From the NCBI GenBank assembly GCA_039621445.1, contig CP154956.1, positions 12,399,443 through 12,463,442 on the forward strand: a DNA stretch of 64,000 nucleotides. Direction: 5' to 3'. The DNA is from Euglena gracilis (lineage: Eukaryota; Euglenida; Euglenophyceae; Euglenales). Under the pieces are notes generated by a model, which was not told the origin of the DNA, ran no database searches, and saw only the letters and a program-made list of their open reading frames with translations. Positions 1 through 11,258 of the stretch are shown piece after piece. Numbering within the stretch: position 1 is the first letter of the stretch; each line of letters begins with the position of its first letter. The translations under genes were made by a program, and so were the position numbers.

Positions 1-665
1 TCCAAAAACAGTTTTTCCGGGTCCGGGAGGCCAAAAAACATCGTTTCGGGCAAAAAAACTTTTCTCGATTTTTTTCGACTTTTTTGACCCGGTTTTGACC
101 CGAAGTCAATGGGTTGGCGGCCCAAAACGGGGCGCTGGCGGGTCGAAAAACGCTCATTATCGGCTCAAAAACAGGTTTTCTGAGTCTGTGAGGCCAAAAA
201 AACAGCGTTTCGGGCAAAAAAAAATTTCGATTTTTTTCGACTTTTTTTTGGCCGAAAACGGTGAAGGCGAACAGTGGAAAAAGTGTACAAAATGGCCCAA
301 ATTGGCCAAAAAAAAACCGCCCGTATCTTGGGCTAGGCGGTGAGCTGCGGGGAAATCAACATCCCAGTAGATAGAGCGTGGCAAGGGCTTCAATTTAGGT
401 CTCCGGACATTTCCTTTGATTTGGCATCGTTTTCGAGAAATTTTGAAAACATTGATTTTTTGACCCAAGTCGAACAGTGGGAAAAGTGTACAAAACGGCC
501 ATCCAGGCCAAAAACGGCCGTATCTCGGGCTAGGCGGGGAGTTGCAGGGAAATCAAAATACCAGCAGATGGGGCGTCCCAAGGGCTTCAAATTAGGTCTC
601 CGGACATTTCCTTTGATTTGTCTTCATTTTGGAGATATTTTGAAAATTGACATTTTTTGGCCGAA
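1..665. repeat. Diverged tandem copies of a dispersed repeat (family A)
   Basis: Two to three imperfect copies of a roughly 200-bp sequence follow each other. Shared landmarks are a GGCGGGGAGTTGCGGGGAAA-like block (about 337-356 and 533-552), GGTCTCCGGACATTTCCTTT (about 399 and 596) and a GAGATATTTTGAAAA tail. Related copies lie at 2580-3130 and 16380-16610, and in reverse near 21800-21870. No convincing coding sequence is seen. Confidence 0.6.
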
Positions 666-671
666 ATGGCA

Positions 672-873
672 GAGTCCAAAGGGGGGGGGGCGGGTAAATC
701 CTACCCAGTTTGGACCCCTTCGCGCATGAATAACTCGGGCCTGGCGGGGAATTGGGGGTCAAACCCAGGTGATTCGGAAACTAGAAAACCAGTCGCTCGC
801 GACTGAAAAAAAAAATTCGGGAACGGGGCCGGGATCATGGTGATAATCCGTCGGTTCTCCTGGTGGCCCCGAC

Positions 874-905
<32 letters not shown>
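672..905. repeat. Dispersed repeat (family C), copy 1
   Basis: This segment, from the G run and GGTAAATCCTACCCAGTTTG through to GCCCCGACCC plus a long G run, is nearly identical to 26117-26325. Base changes are few and both copies end in the G run. The run at about 878-903 is one of the longest G homopolymers in the window. Confidence 0.7.
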
Positions 906-906
<1 letters not shown>

Positions 907-2265
907 TCGCCAGGGGTAAGCTTCGCTCTTACCCATAAAGGGATAAGAGCTCAGCGACCCCCCCATCCACCACACATAGGGTTGCAGTATTCCCGTACAG
1001 CCCTGGGGGATGGACTGTTGCATTCCGGGGGGGCTCCATTAGCTAGCCATCGAGCTGGCCACCAGAAGCCAAAACCAAAAAGCTAGACCCCACCTCCCTG
1101 GGGGGTTCCGGGCCCACCTAACCAGAAAAAAATTCCTCCAGCGCTACATGCTGAGGTGGAAGTAGGGTTTTTAATATGTTTTTTTGGGTGTTATTTTGTC
1201 CCAAAAATTTTCAAAGATTTCCAAAAATGGGCCATTTTTGGCGATTTTTGGGGTCAAAAATTTCCAGACCAGCAGACCCCCCAAAGGAGGGTCCACCTGG
1301 ATTTCACTAATACACACTGGAGAGGGTAAAAAAGGGGGGAGAAGTGAATCAAAATTGCTTGGTGAAATCTGACCCCAAAAATGACTTGATTTTGGACAAC
1401 GTCCGCCAAAAGATGCACTTCTTCGTGACATCGGCCAAGTAATCATCATGATCATCAACATCATCATCATTATCATCAGCACAATGGGATTCGGAAAATG
1501 GAGAGGGCATATAAATCTGGGGACTCGCTGGTACTTTCCCCAAAAATAAAAAATAAAACGCATGCCCAAGTCTTCGAAAATGGGTCTGAATGGAAGCCCT
1601 GGCGTCGACCTGCCCCAAAACCACAAAAAAAGGTTCACAATCGCTGAAACACACAAACTCGCTGCCGAAAAATAGAAAATGGCCCCAGAGCAGAGCGCCT
1701 TTGTTTCAACTTCTGATGTTTGCGGAGGGACTGTCCAATTATTAAACACTTGAAATCACGATGAGGTCTTCTGGCCGGCAAATGCAGTTGCACTCTTGCC
1801 ATTTGTGTGGCTGCTGGATTTGGACGCGTCGGCGGTGTAAGCTGTGACTGGTGACTGGGTGCAGAACTCCTTTTCAACACTCCTGAATGTTTTCACCATT
1901 CAAAGAAAAAAGTGCCGTCCAAGCATGTTCTTTGTGACATTTTGAGCTTGACCCATTTTCAGTTCTCAGGTCGACCTTAGTGAGTCCATAAGACAAGGTA
2001 GAAACAGTCTTTTAAAAAAATGAATTTTTCTTTTGGGCAAAATCTAAACCTGTGTTCCCGAGTTTGACACCAAAAAAAATTGTTTCCTCTCTTTTTAAGG
2101 TGGCGGAAGCTGAAATTTGATTGGGTGGACCGGATATCAACCTTGACATCGGCACCAACCAGAAAAAACTTTGGCTGCCGAAGGTGACCTAAATTTTTTA
2201 TGGCACTGGACCATACCATTGCATAGCGACCCCCAGGGGGGGGAGGGAGGGTCACTTTCCACTCC
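906..2265. other. No gene recognised; contains a CAT microsatellite
   Basis: No supported gene is seen. A degenerate CAT/CATCAT microsatellite occupies about 1441-1482. The rest is mixed A/T- and C-run sequence with only short open frames. Confidence 0.5.
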
Positions 2266-2525
2266 AAAAAAAACCAGTCAGTCACTTTTTCCGAAAAAAC
2301 CAGTCAGTCACTACTCCCCCCCCCCCCGGGGGGATCGGCCACTCATCAGGAGGCAATGAAAATTTGCCAAGTCTGAAAAAATCCAAAACATTTTTGGCGC
2401 CTTCAGCGCCAGGCCAGTCACTTTTTCATTTTCGAGCCTACCTCCCCCCCGGCGGGGGGGCTCTTGGCCAAAAAACCAGCCAGTCACCCCCGGGGGGGGG
2501 GGTAGGGGGGGGTAGGTGTTAAGCA
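2266..2525. repeat. CCAGTCAGTCAC repeats with G/C runs
   Basis: AAACCAGTCAGTCAC-type motifs recur at about 2272, 2299, 2413 and 2475, separated by C or G homopolymers. A related GCCAGGTCACTTT segment lies near 20971. Confidence 0.5.
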
Positions 2526-2579
2526 GTGGTATGCACTGGACGAAAGAGATGTTTAAAACATCAAATGAAGCCCTCAGAA

Positions 2580-3130
2580 CGCCCTAGTAACTGTATTTTG
2601 GTCAAGGCGGGGAGTTGCGGGGAAATCAAAATACAGTCAGATGGGGAAGTTTGAGGGATAGGATGGGGTTTAGGTATCTGCACTTTTTGCTTGATATTCC
2701 TTCGTTTTAAGTTTTTGGGGCCCAAAAAACATCCTGAAATTGCCGAAAAATGGCCATATATTGCTCCAGGCGGGAGGATGGGGAAAACGGGTAAAGAGAT
2801 TGGGTTCTGTCAGGTTTTGGACATCAGGCCCGAAGATCTGACCCGCTTCCACCTAAAATTTTCAGAGGAAGTGGCACCCGCTTCCTCCAATTCCAAAACA
2901 GAGAAGTAGAAGGCATTTTCAGCTGCCACCACAAATCCAGGAAATCCAACTTCCCCTTTGCTTCATTTAGGAGATATTTTGAAAGCTGTTTGCCATGTCC
3001 TATTTTTGGGCAAAAAAAAAAGGCCAAAAATGGCTAAAAAACTGCATCCCAAAACGAGGCTGCGGATTCGGGTCGTAACTTTGGCCAGCCATGGAGTTAC
3101 CGGAAAAGCCAGGTACCGTTAGATAGGGTC
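2580..3130. repeat. Dispersed repeat family A, further copy
   Basis: It carries the same GGCGGGGAGTTGCGGGGAAA block and GGAGATATTTTGAAAG tail as the repeat at the left end of the window, more diverged in the middle. Confidence 0.5.
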
Positions 3131-3289
3131 CACTGAGAGGGATGTCTCTCAAAAGAAACCCAATTCCCATTGGTGGATTACTTGGGTGGGAAACTGGAGG
3201 AAGCGAGTTTCATTTTGTGAAAAACTTTGCGCCTCAGAAGTATTTTCCAAAAAAGTGTCTCCCACCTTGAATGTGGTTCACTCAATAAT

Positions 3290-3600
3290 TGAATTATGGA
3301 TGGTGTAACCCCCCAAATAACACCCCGCCCGGTGTGTTATTTGGGCACCCGAGCTGGGGCCCCAGGGGGGGGGGTGTTATTTGGGGGAGGGGTATTTTTA
3401 GAAAACCAAAGGAAAACAGGGGGGGTATTATTTGAGCGCTCAAAATCGGCCCCCGAGGGGGGGGGTGTTATTTGGGGGAGTGTTATTTGGGGGGGGGTTA
3501 TTTGGGGGGGGGGTGTTATTTGGGGGGTTTTTTGGGAGGGGGGTTTAAATTATTTGGGCATTCAAGTTGGGGACAGGGGGATATTATTCAGTTAAACTGC
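3290..3600. repeat. G-run minisatellite (TGTTATTTGGGGG)
   Basis: GTTATTTGGGGG-type units recur about seven times, separated by long G runs. The plus strand has G-quadruplex potential. Confidence 0.6.
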
Positions 3601-4440
3601 CCTCCCAAATAATGGACTTCTCGCACGAAGCGAAAGGGAGTTGGGGGAGGGGGCGGGTATTAACTCCTGAAATTCTTGAGCTTCAAAATTCCGAAGTGGA
3701 CAGAAAAAAATGTGTCAAAGACGTGAGGTGAGGAAGAACACTTGAACACCTCTTGTGCACAGGTGTGCAGGGTCCAGACACCCCTGCAGTCAAGAGGCCC
3801 CCCAAAAAACATAAAAGCAACAAAAACCAGGAAAAATGCAAATTTTGCCGAAAATGTTGATGAAGCAAACATTGCACGCTTTCAAGAATTTGATTATGAT
3901 TTGATTCTTTTTTAAATTTTGAAAACATGCTGATTCAAAATGCAATATTTTGGCCAAAAAAAAATCAAAAATGACAAAAAATTGAACATCTTTTTTCTCA
4001 GGGGAAAACAATGTCCGAGTAAGGAGTTGATACTAAACCCCTCCCCGGCAAGGACGTTGCACGTGTTGTCCCCAAGTGTCCACAAATACCCAGGGGGGGG
4101 GGTAAACCACATATGCCTTCCCCCCCGTTTTTTCTTTGTTTTTTGATCTTGGGATATTTTGCGTTTTTTTTTGTTGCGTTCTTTTTTGTGTTTTTTTTTC
4201 CAATTTGTGGTGGGAATTTTTTGTGACAATTGTGAGTTTTCGTGAATAAGTTTGTAAACCATCTGAACTTTGGCACACATGAACGTTGACAGTCCAGAAA
4301 ATGCCAAACACAAAAAAGCAAAACCGGCACGAAGAAGACATATCTGGAGCCCAGTGCAAGAGACAACCCTGTGTTATCACATAGAATATCAGAATTGGTG
4401 AGATGTATCTGTTTGATGGTTTAAGAACGGTAGCATAGTT
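3601..4440. other. No gene recognised
   Basis: A/T-rich DNA with poly-T and poly-A stretches (for example 4120-4200). The open frames are short and low in complexity. Nothing supportable is seen. Confidence 0.4.
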
Positions 4441-4504
4441 CATGAAAACCAGCGAAGCAGAGCATGTGCATGGAAATGTGCATCCACCGTGCAGCCTTCA
4501 CCCC

Positions 4505-4795
4505 CCCCCCCTGCTGTCGAGTGTGGCGGGAAACGCTTCGAGACCAGCCACAAAAGATCCATCTTGAAAGAGAAACGCGCCTCCAAGTTTGCCGTTGTTC
4601 GCAAATCGCCCCACAGACCTTTGTATATGGCGCACCACAAACAGAAGATGGCATAAACAAACTGGGCATAAAGCTGTGAGTAAATGAAAGTTTGGGGCGT
4701 GTACGTACCCAGAGATAGAAACCATGTCCACACCCAGACTGCATTATGGACCCAGAGGTCAAAGCCACCCAAATAAGGCAAGCATGCAAGCACAT
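4505..4795 (-). CDS. Candidate exon region, hydrophobic protein, product unknown
   Basis: One minus-strand frame is open for about 95 codons and reads as a membrane-like segment (for example WVWTWFLSLGTYTPQTF, then FVYAIFCLWCAIYKG). A GTACGT...TTACTCACAG pair 35 nt apart lies inside it. If that is an intron, it switches to another plausible frame (GKLGGAFLFQDGSFVAGLEA). Both frames look protein-like, so I cannot tell whether splicing occurs. No family is recognised. It could belong to the minus-strand gene at 9-14 kb or be chance. Confidence 0.28.
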
Positions 4796-4849
4796 TGCCC
4801 ACCAGGGAATTTCTTAAAGCCTTTCTTAAAGACGGAGGGGGCTGCAGTT

Positions 4850-5260
4850 GGGCGGCTGGAAAAAGGTGCTGGCTGTATAAAAAAAAAAAGGTGTTGGCTG
4901 GACCCCCAGGGGGTGGGGGGTCTAGGTGGGTGGTTCGAACCCAGCCCAAATCCAGCTGGGATGCATTTATTCGGCTATATTTTTTGAGTTGAAAACCCCA
5001 GAAAGTACCAAAAATGGTCAATTTTTGGCCACTTTTGACCACTTTCTTCAAAAATTTTGGCGCTTTGCGCCGAGTTTTTTTTTTGTCCAGCCCCTGCTTT
5101 GCTGGGCTGCGAAAACTTTATTACTGCTCGACCCCCCGGGGAAGGGGATCCGCAGCCCAGCTGGGAGGTGCTGGTTGGAAAAAAGGTGCTGGCTGGCTGG
5201 ACCTCCCTGGGGGTTGGGTGGGGGCTGGCTTAAGAAATTCCTGGCACCATGTGTCATTTT
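4850..5260. repeat. GGTGCTGGCTGGACC repeat cluster with a CGGCGC hairpin
   Basis: AAAGGTGCTGGCTG / AGGTGTTGGCTGGACCC motifs recur at about 4864, 4889, 5166 and 5184. A hairpin GGCGCTTTGCGCC lies at about 5059-5071. The same combination occurs at 24890-25260, and single copies lie near 10345 and 13900-14060 (reverse). It is a dispersed low-complexity repeat. Confidence 0.5.
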
Positions 5261-5556
5261 GGGAGGTGAGAAATTGAACAAAGCAGATTTCATGTTCAAA
5301 ACTAGAAATGCACCGAGTGAACGATATGCAGGCGCAAATGAGAAACTGGAGAAGAAGAAAAAAGGATCTCTGGCTGCACTCCCGCAAATAGCCCAAAAGG
5401 GAATTCACTGGCGATGGATGATGATGGTGACAATGAGGTTTTCGACAGTTCGTTTTTGGAAGCACGGGGGGCAGGGTCGGGATCTTCCTGCCGCGGACAC
5501 ATTAACTCAGCCAGCGGGGGCGGCCGGGTTCGCAAGCTTGGCGGCAAGGTGCCCGG

Positions 5557-5619
5557 TCAGCGTTTTGCCTCCTTTGCCACCAGCATTGCTGCACTTGAGG
5601 ACCACTCAAACAGATGGAA
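5557..5619 (-). CDS. Candidate terminal exon, product unknown
   Basis: A good acceptor (GCTCTTTAACAG) on the minus strand is followed by 20 codons (FHLFEWSSSAAMLVAKEAKR) and a TGA at 5559-5557. An overlapping frame is also open (KCSNAGGKGGKTLTG...), so the frame is uncertain. It would fit as the last coding exon of the gene traced at 9-14 kb, but the link is not shown. Confidence 0.25.
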   Translation of the reverse strand, partial: FHLFEWSSSAAMLVAKEAKR

Positions 5620-5639
5620 CTGTTAAAGAGCTTCCCATC

Positions 5640-6080
5640 GGAACCAAGAACAGCTCCTGAACCAAAGCGGTTCTGCACGAACCCATTGTGGATTTTGACT
5701 TCACGTTTATTCCCTTGCGTTGAAGCTGAGCAGAAAAACTCAGCAACCTCCACAAGAAAGGCCCCGCCCAAGAATGAGGTGTTCCCTGGTATGGAGGTTC
5801 TTGGAATGTGTCAATAAAGCATCAGGATTGAGCTTAATGGGTCCAAAAGTGCAAGCAGCCACGAGATAGCAAAGCTCTGCCCATGCCTTGCTTTCGTTTG
5901 GCACAGCTCCCAGGCAGGCATTATTTTAAAGAAAACCTTAAAAGCCTTTAAAAAAACCTTAACACTGAAAAATTTGGCCAGAATTTCTGAAAAACCCTTA
6001 AATATTATTTAAAAAAAAACTTTTTTGAAAGGTTTTCTTTGAATTTTGAGAAACCTTTCAAAATAAAAAATTTCGAATGT
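5640..6080. other. No firm gene call
   Basis: Two minus-strand frames between 5640 and 5780 are open and look partly protein-like, but no unique frame or splice pair can be chosen. The rest is A/T-rich. Confidence 0.3.
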
Positions 6081-6380
6081 CGAGCGAAAAACAAGTGGCA
6101 AAATCTCAGGGGAAAAAAACCAAGCCAACTCCTGCGGAAAAAATGATTTCTGGTTTCGCTGGAACATTGTCCATCCACCCAAAACTCAAAAAATGTGGTT
6201 TGAACTTTTTGATTTTCAACCTGGACCGATGTTGGTTCGATGCCTAGTTGGCTCGTTGACTGCCCTTGGAAAATAGATGCCTTAAAAAATGTTAAAATCT
6301 CAAAACGCCTCAAAAACCTTGAAGACGCCTTGAAAATTTTTAAAAAATTTGAAAATTTTTCGCCTTAAAAAAAATAATGC
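6080..6380 (+). repeat. Dispersed repeat family B, copy 1
   Basis: The shared core reads TGATTTCTGG...GGAACATTGTCCATCC, then about 60 bp later TTGGTTCGATGCC, ending in AAAACGCCT/CTTGAAAA-type sequence. Further copies in the same orientation lie near 7940, 14700, 15940, 18440 and 22490. No coding content is evident. Confidence 0.6.
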
Positions 6381-6619
6381 CTGCTCCTAGCCCACGGAGC
6401 AGGTTCACTGCGGCTGGCATTTGCGTTCCGGGGGACCCAGTGCCGTGGCTGGCAGCGGCTAGCCACGGCGGCGACGGTGTGCCTGGCGGCCAGGGCACCG
6501 GCCCAGGGTTGGGAAGCGGTGCCAGGGGCGATCTTGGGACACCTGGCAAGAAGGGGGATCCTGATTCCTCCTCAAGGTGCCAGAGCATATGGGAGCGTGT
6601 GGATCATCGGCCAGAAGAA

Positions 6620-7753
6620 AAAAACTTTCCTTTTTGGCAAGGGGCCAGGAACCCCCAGTCGGTCCGGACCCCCCTGACAGGTAGGCAACGTTGAAAATGG
6701 TGTGAATATATTTACACAGCTTCCTTTATAAAAAAAATTGGGTACTTCCGCCAGAAGATTGGTCAGTTACCCCAATTTAGCAGTCACAAAGAGCAACGCT
6801 TACAGTCCCCAGCAAAAAAAAAAACCACCTCCAGAATCAATCCCATCTAAATTACATATTCAAATGTTGGTTTCCCAATTCGCACATTCCAGGTTACCTG
6901 CAAAACAAACCACTCACAATTGAAAAGCTATCAGTTGCCTTCAGACAAAAAAAAGCAAACACGCTAAACACGGAATTTCATGTTTCCTTTCCCTTTGTGG
7001 CACACTGGTCATTGGAATTGGAGATGATTTCCTGATGGTTCAGAAGCAACCCAGGAGAACCATCACTTCACCCTCTCATCACCATCAGATCGCGTGCAAA
7101 TTCGCAGAAATAATTGCATTTCATTGTTAGATAAATACACTTTGGGTTGGCCCAAAGGCTCTGATGAACAAAAGAAAGCCATGAAACGCGAGGTCACCAC
7201 TTTTTTTCATCGGCAAACCTGAAATGGGAGGGTTTCAAAATGTAGATACCCCAAGACACTTATCAGCTTTAAAAATTCTATTTTGACGATTGAAATCCCT
7301 GGGTGGGGGAGAAATAAAGAGCACTGTCCTCCAGAAGGGAGAAAGCAAAAGAGGCGAAATTCAGAGGTGCTTCTCTGATCCATTTCTTGTTCAAAACCTC
7401 AAAAAAAAACTCAACTTAAGAAAGCTCCTGCCAGAAACGTCAGATTCGTCCCAAGCAACTGCAGGGCCAAGCCCCTGGTGGCCGATGCTCGTCACCCTTG
7501 AGATGAAAAAACCTGTGGATGCAACACAATACAAAATTCAAAAGCCACAAGATGGAGCCACATTCTTCTTCAGTTGAAAACATAAGATGAAAAGCTGGTT
7601 CTGCAAGCGGTTCTTTCTCCCCACTAGTCGGAGAAAAATGCATGTTCAATCACACAAAGATGGAAGAAAAACAAGAAGATGTTGATAAAGATACTCCTGC
7701 GTGAGAAATGAGTGGCTGGCATGTCACTCAGCATCAGCAGGTGTATGCGTGAC
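6620..7753. other. No gene recognised with confidence
   Basis: Mixed A-rich DNA. A minus-strand open segment near 7570-7440 (EECGSILWLLNFVLCCIH) follows an AACTGAAG acceptor-like site. It may be an exon, but its phase cannot be tied to a neighbour. Confidence 0.3.
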
Positions 7754-7875
7754 CTCAGATTCTGCGACATTGGCAGCAGCCGGGCAAGGCACGGCGAGGC
7801 AATCCATCATAGAAAACTTGTTCTTCAATGTCACGATGCCCAATGCAATTTTGTCCAGCCACAGACAAGGCGGTC
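7754..7875 (-). CDS. Candidate exon, product unknown
   Basis: A strong acceptor (TTTTTTTTTGTTTCCTTAAG) precedes 40 open codons including LWLDKIALGIVTLKNKF and VPCPAAANVAESE. A GAG|GTCACG donor follows. The exon enters in phase 1 and leaves in phase 0. No domain is recognised. It is probably part of the minus-strand gene upstream, but intervening exons between 9270 and 7875 were not resolved. Confidence 0.35.
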
Positions 7876-7939
7876 CTTAAGGAAACAAAAAAAAACTGCT
7901 GTCCCAGCACGTTCAATACGGGGTTCATGAGGAAACATG

Positions 7940-8160
7940 AACGAAAAAATGGCCATATCCTTGCAAAAACGGGTCGACTCTTCAGGGAAAAAAAAGTGAT
8001 TTCTGGCATCCTTAGGTCATCGCCCATCCATGTCAAAAAAGGTTTTTCGACTTTTTGATTTTTACCCCTGTTCAAGCCCCAAGTTCGGGCATTGCCCGGC
8101 CCTTGGGCCGAAGGGCGGCCCTCAAGGGGCGGTCCTCAATGGAAAAAAAAGGAAAAAGCC
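7940..8160 (+). repeat. Dispersed repeat family B, copy 2
   Basis: It has the family B core GTGATTTCTGGCATCCTTAG and the TTTTTGATTTTTACCCC block, but lacks the TTGGTTCGATGCC box. The 3' part is closer to the copy at 22490 (AGTTCGGGCATTGCC / AGTTCGGGCCTTGACC). Confidence 0.55.
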
Positions 8161-9269
8161 CATCTCTCATGGACCGCCCTGGCCACAGGGATATCTCACT
8201 TTGCCGTTGCTGCTGTTGCTCCTCGTATCAATGGCCTGCTTGCCAGCTGTGTTGTTGGTGTACCCGCAATTTTATCGGCCAATTTCCAGTGTCTCCTTAT
8301 TTGCAAAATTCCTTTGAGACTAAAGCAGTCTCCATTGACCCCCCAATTTAGACAGAAAGAAACAAAATGTGCAAAAAGAACCCCGAAAACACCCATTTTC
8401 TGAAACTCTGAAAAACACTCATTTTCAACGATCACCACATCCCACGCTTTATTTGATGGAAAAGGAAAAAGCCAATTTTATTGATGGAGAAATTGGGCAG
8501 GAATCGCTTTTTCATTTGAATAAATACCACCACAAAGATAATACACAAAACAAAAAGTTTCCCTCCTTTCGTGCTTCTTGTCTGCAACAAAGGACAACAA
8601 ACACCCCACATAAGAACAGTAGCTAAGGCAAACAAAAAAAAAAAACCCAAAAAAGGAAGTGTAAAAAAACAACAAAAAAGGTTTTTCACTTTTCATTTTT
8701 TCCCACAAGAGGGGAGTGCCAACAAAAAGTTTCCAAAAGCAAAAAGGAAAAGAGGACAAAAACAAAAGGCATCAAAGCAATCTCATGCCGTTTTGATTTA
8801 GGGGGTTAAAAAACCAAAAACAGACCCTTTGCAAAATCACGAAAAAAAACATGACCCCAAAAAGAAACACAAGTGCAAAAAAAGAAACCAAAAACCTAAA
8901 ACCCTAAAAAACAGATTTGCTCAAAAGAACACTGCTTTAAAAAATGATCAAATGGCATCACCCAAAAACAAAAACAGGCCACCCATTTTTAAAAAACACA
9001 AAATAGCAGTCAGACCACAGATCGTGGAGGGGGGCGAAAGCCTGCAAAAAACAACCCCCTCCTGTCTTTTTTGCTTCACTCCCCCGCCCCTGCTCATGAA
9101 AAGGGAGTGAGAGATCAAAAAGCACACCAAAATGGCAAATTGCAACCAATGTGGACAAAATGTGTAATGTGTACATAAACACGTACGACGGTAAGCAAGG
9201 TTGGCTGGAAGGGTTTTCCAGACGGTGCATTTGCTGAAACCGTTGCATCTCTCGCCAAGTTAGCTGCAC
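8161..9269. other. Intronic or intergenic DNA, no firm call
   Basis: A-rich plus strand, including an AAACAAAAAA-type stretch at 8630-8900. A minus-strand segment around 8320-8190 is open and ends at a GGCAAA|GTGAGA donor-like site (protein-like run IAGTPTTQLASRPLIRG). Its acceptor is not clear, so it is not called. Confidence 0.3.
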
Positions 9270-9340
9270 CTGCTCCACGTCATCGTCGCACAGCATACAA
9301 AGCAGCTGCCGCAGCCCAGTTTTTATTGCTAGGGGCAAGG
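9270..9340 (-). CDS. Candidate exon 15 of unknown gene
   Basis: It follows CACGTTGAAAG, enters in phase 1 and reads LPLAIKTGLRQLLCMLCDDD before a GAGCAG|GTGCAG donor. The next 36 nt (GTGCAG to TTTCAG) are divisible by three and open, so that short intron may be retained without changing frame. Confidence 0.45.
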
Positions 9341-9392
9341 CTTTCAACGTGCAAATAACGCATAAGGAACGTCTCAATGCAGATTTGCTTAC

Positions 9393-9457
9393 TTTTGCCT
9401 GGACCCAAAACCTCCTGCCTTTTATGAAACCCTGTTCGAACCACCCCAACCCATCGC
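9393..9457 (-). CDS. Candidate exon 14 of unknown gene
   Basis: Acceptor TTTTTAG, 65 nt in phase 2 to phase 1 (WVGVVRTGFHKRQEVLGPGK), ending at the good donor CAAAA|GTAAGC. Confidence 0.4.
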
Positions 9458-9530
9458 CTAAAAACCCCTGAAAATATTTTCGGCAGCTTTTGACCAGGCC
9501 ACAAACAAGGCTGTCGGGGATGACACTCAC

Positions 9531-9623
9531 CCAGATCCCTGAACAGGCCAGGGGCGGGGTGAGGAAAAGCACAATCGGAAGAGAAAATCGCCGCCAAAAA
9601 TTCTTTTGTTCCAGAGCTTTTTT
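9531..9623 (-). CDS. Candidate exon 13 of unknown gene
   Basis: 93 nt between GAGCAAG and the strong donor ATCTGG|GTGAGT. Two frames are open (NKRIFGGDFLFRLCFSS in phase 2, or NFWRRFSLPIVLFLTPP in phase 0). Phase 2 agrees with its neighbours. Confidence 0.4.
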
Positions 9624-9735
9624 CTTGCTCAAAAGAAAACGGCAAAAGCATTGGGAAATTCCAAAGCCTCCTCCTATGTCTTAGGGGATGGGGCATCACA
9701 AAAATAAAACACCAGCTCCTCATTAAAATACTGAC

Positions 9736-10013
9736 CCAGAAAGATGCTTCAAAGGTGCAGTGTCAAAAGCAGGTGGAAGCCTGGGCAGGAAATCAGATTC
9801 GCGTGCATTGTACATGGCCATAGCCGCAGCATTTGCTGTCCTTCGTTCTTCTTCCCGCTCCGCCTGAAGCCATTGCATGTCCCTGAGGCACTGATCTGTT
9901 GAGAGAAAAGCCACCGTTGCACATACACTCAGCACAACATCTGTTTCATGAAAACTTAAGAGCACCTTCAGGAAAACATTCAAGAATTTTCTTGCAAATA
10001 CACCTGCATCAAC
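9736..10013 (-). CDS. Candidate exon 12 of unknown gene
   Basis: A 92-codon open segment: VFARKFLNVFLKVLLSFHET, then a Glu/Arg-rich helix (QWLQAEREEERRTANAAAMA) and YNARESDFLPRLPPAFD. It can end at TCTGG|GTCAGT (9736) in phase 2, or run on to a TAA at 9725-9723. In the second case this would be the C-terminus. The Glu/Arg stretch could form a short coiled coil or single helix. Confidence 0.5.
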
Positions 10014-10048
10014 CTTCAGTCTTTTCTTGCAATCACACTCTGCTTCAC

Positions 10049-10113
10049 CTGGGGCAGGAGGGAGGAAAGAAACATGGCCTGGCCTATCTTGGCTTCCTCC
10101 AAGGCAGAAAAAT
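10049..10113 (-). CDS. Candidate exon 11 of unknown gene
   Basis: It lies between GGTAACAG and CCCCAG|GTGAAG and reads FSALEEAKIGQAMFLSSLLP. The following intron to 10014 would be only 35 nt. Without it the frame stops within 14 codons. Confidence 0.5.
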
Positions 10114-10211
10114 CTGTTACCATCCAGGAATTGAAATTTGTCAATAGCAAAGAATTTCCCAAGCACCCTTGGGGTGGGGGGTCCGGCCAGAAATTGAAAA
10201 GTGGACGAAAC

Positions 10212-10351
10212 TTGACGCAACCACTCCCAGATAAATTCGATGGCAAATTTTTCCCGTTGAAGAAAGCAAGGGTTTATGCAATTTTGGTTCGAGGACATCA
10301 AGAAAGTCTTCAAACATGATTTCAAGGAAGTCAACCGATTGGAAAAAGGTG
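10212..10351 (-). CDS. Candidate exon 10 of unknown gene
   Basis: 140 nt, phase 2 to phase 1, reading FLEIMFEDFLDVLEPKLHKP and then an open stretch to CGTCAA|GTTTCG. The acceptor CCAACCAG lies in a copy of the GGTGCTGG repeat, which weakens it. Confidence 0.4.
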
Positions 10352-10502
10352 CTGGTTGGACGGTAGTGGGGTCCAGGGGGGGATCCCACCGGCTGTCGGG
10401 CTGGACACCGCTCTTAGGCGGCCTAACTCGCACTTAGCTTTGAAAATGACTGTAAATTTGCGCCGACGTGCAAATCCAAAAAAAAATTCTGTTTTCGAAC
10501 AC

Positions 10503-10573
10503 CGAGGCCTGAGGCTCAGGACAGTCTGAAAAATAGTCCCCCAGGGAGACGAGGACGAAAGCAACGACTTGGA
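10503..10573 (-). CDS. Candidate exon 9 of unknown gene
   Basis: It lies between GCCTGTAG and CCTCG|GTGTTC and reads SSSSPWGTIFQTVLSLRP. An overlapping frame is also open, so frame choice rests on phase. Confidence 0.35.
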
Positions 10574-10799
10574 CTACAGGCACAGCGCTTCCGGGTCCCA
10601 GTGTGCATGAAAACAAAGCGCCGGGTGACGAAACAAGGGGACTCCATTGCGCATTTGCACTTTGGGGCAAAAAAAAATTCATTACAAACAATAAAACGCT
10701 TTGCGCTTTGACGCAATTTTTTTTTACTTTTTGCAATTCAACATGTGAGTGACCATTGCCGCAGTTGGACATAACAACATATGTGTCAAACATGTGTTT

Positions 10800-11195
10800 C
10801 CATTGTGCCAAAGCGCAATGGGTAGGCTTATGAAGAATAGAAATTTAAGAGGTACCTTGCACAATAGAAATACAATTTTTATAATTTTATATTAGTGTGG
10901 GTGTTGCGCCGAAGCGCAATATAACTGCTTGAAACTTATCTCGCAATGGAGGGAGAGAACGGCCCTGGTATAATATGAACACCAGAGGGGATAGAGCACA
11001 AAATGTAGCACAGGGGGACAGAAGCCTACTCTCGGTCACGTTGCATCAGAATTGGTCAACATTGCGAGTTGGCACAACACCCACGCTGCTTTTACATTTT
11101 CAAATTTGTATTTCTATTGCGCTTTGGCTCAATGTAACGCTTAAATTTCCATTCTACATAAACCTGCCCATTGCACTTTGGCACAATGGGCACCA
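10800..11195. repeat. Foldback element 1 with TTGCGCTTnnnGCAA motifs
   Basis: About 125-bp arms (roughly 10798-10925 and 11060-11190) are inverted and diverged. Paired landmarks are CCAAAGCGCAATGGG with CCATTGCACTTTGGC, GAAATTTAAG with CTTAAATTTC, and GTGTGGGTGTTG with CAACACCCACGC. The element lies within the predicted intron between exons at 11259 and 10573. No transposase is seen. Confidence 0.6.
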
Positions 11196-11258
11196 ATTTT
11201 TAATTTCTTATGTTTATCACTGTGGGTGGAGAGAGCAGTCCTGGAAGCATCTCATTAC

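Noticed and set aside
4925-4945. GGTTCGAACCC resembling a tRNA T-arm
   Set aside because: No acceptor stem, D-arm or anticodon arm can be built around it.
6440-6577. Collagen-like Gly-rich plus-strand stretch (GDLGTPGKKGDPDSSS)
   Set aside because: Gly spacing is irregular, there is no flanking partner exon, and the reverse strand is also open; not enough to call.
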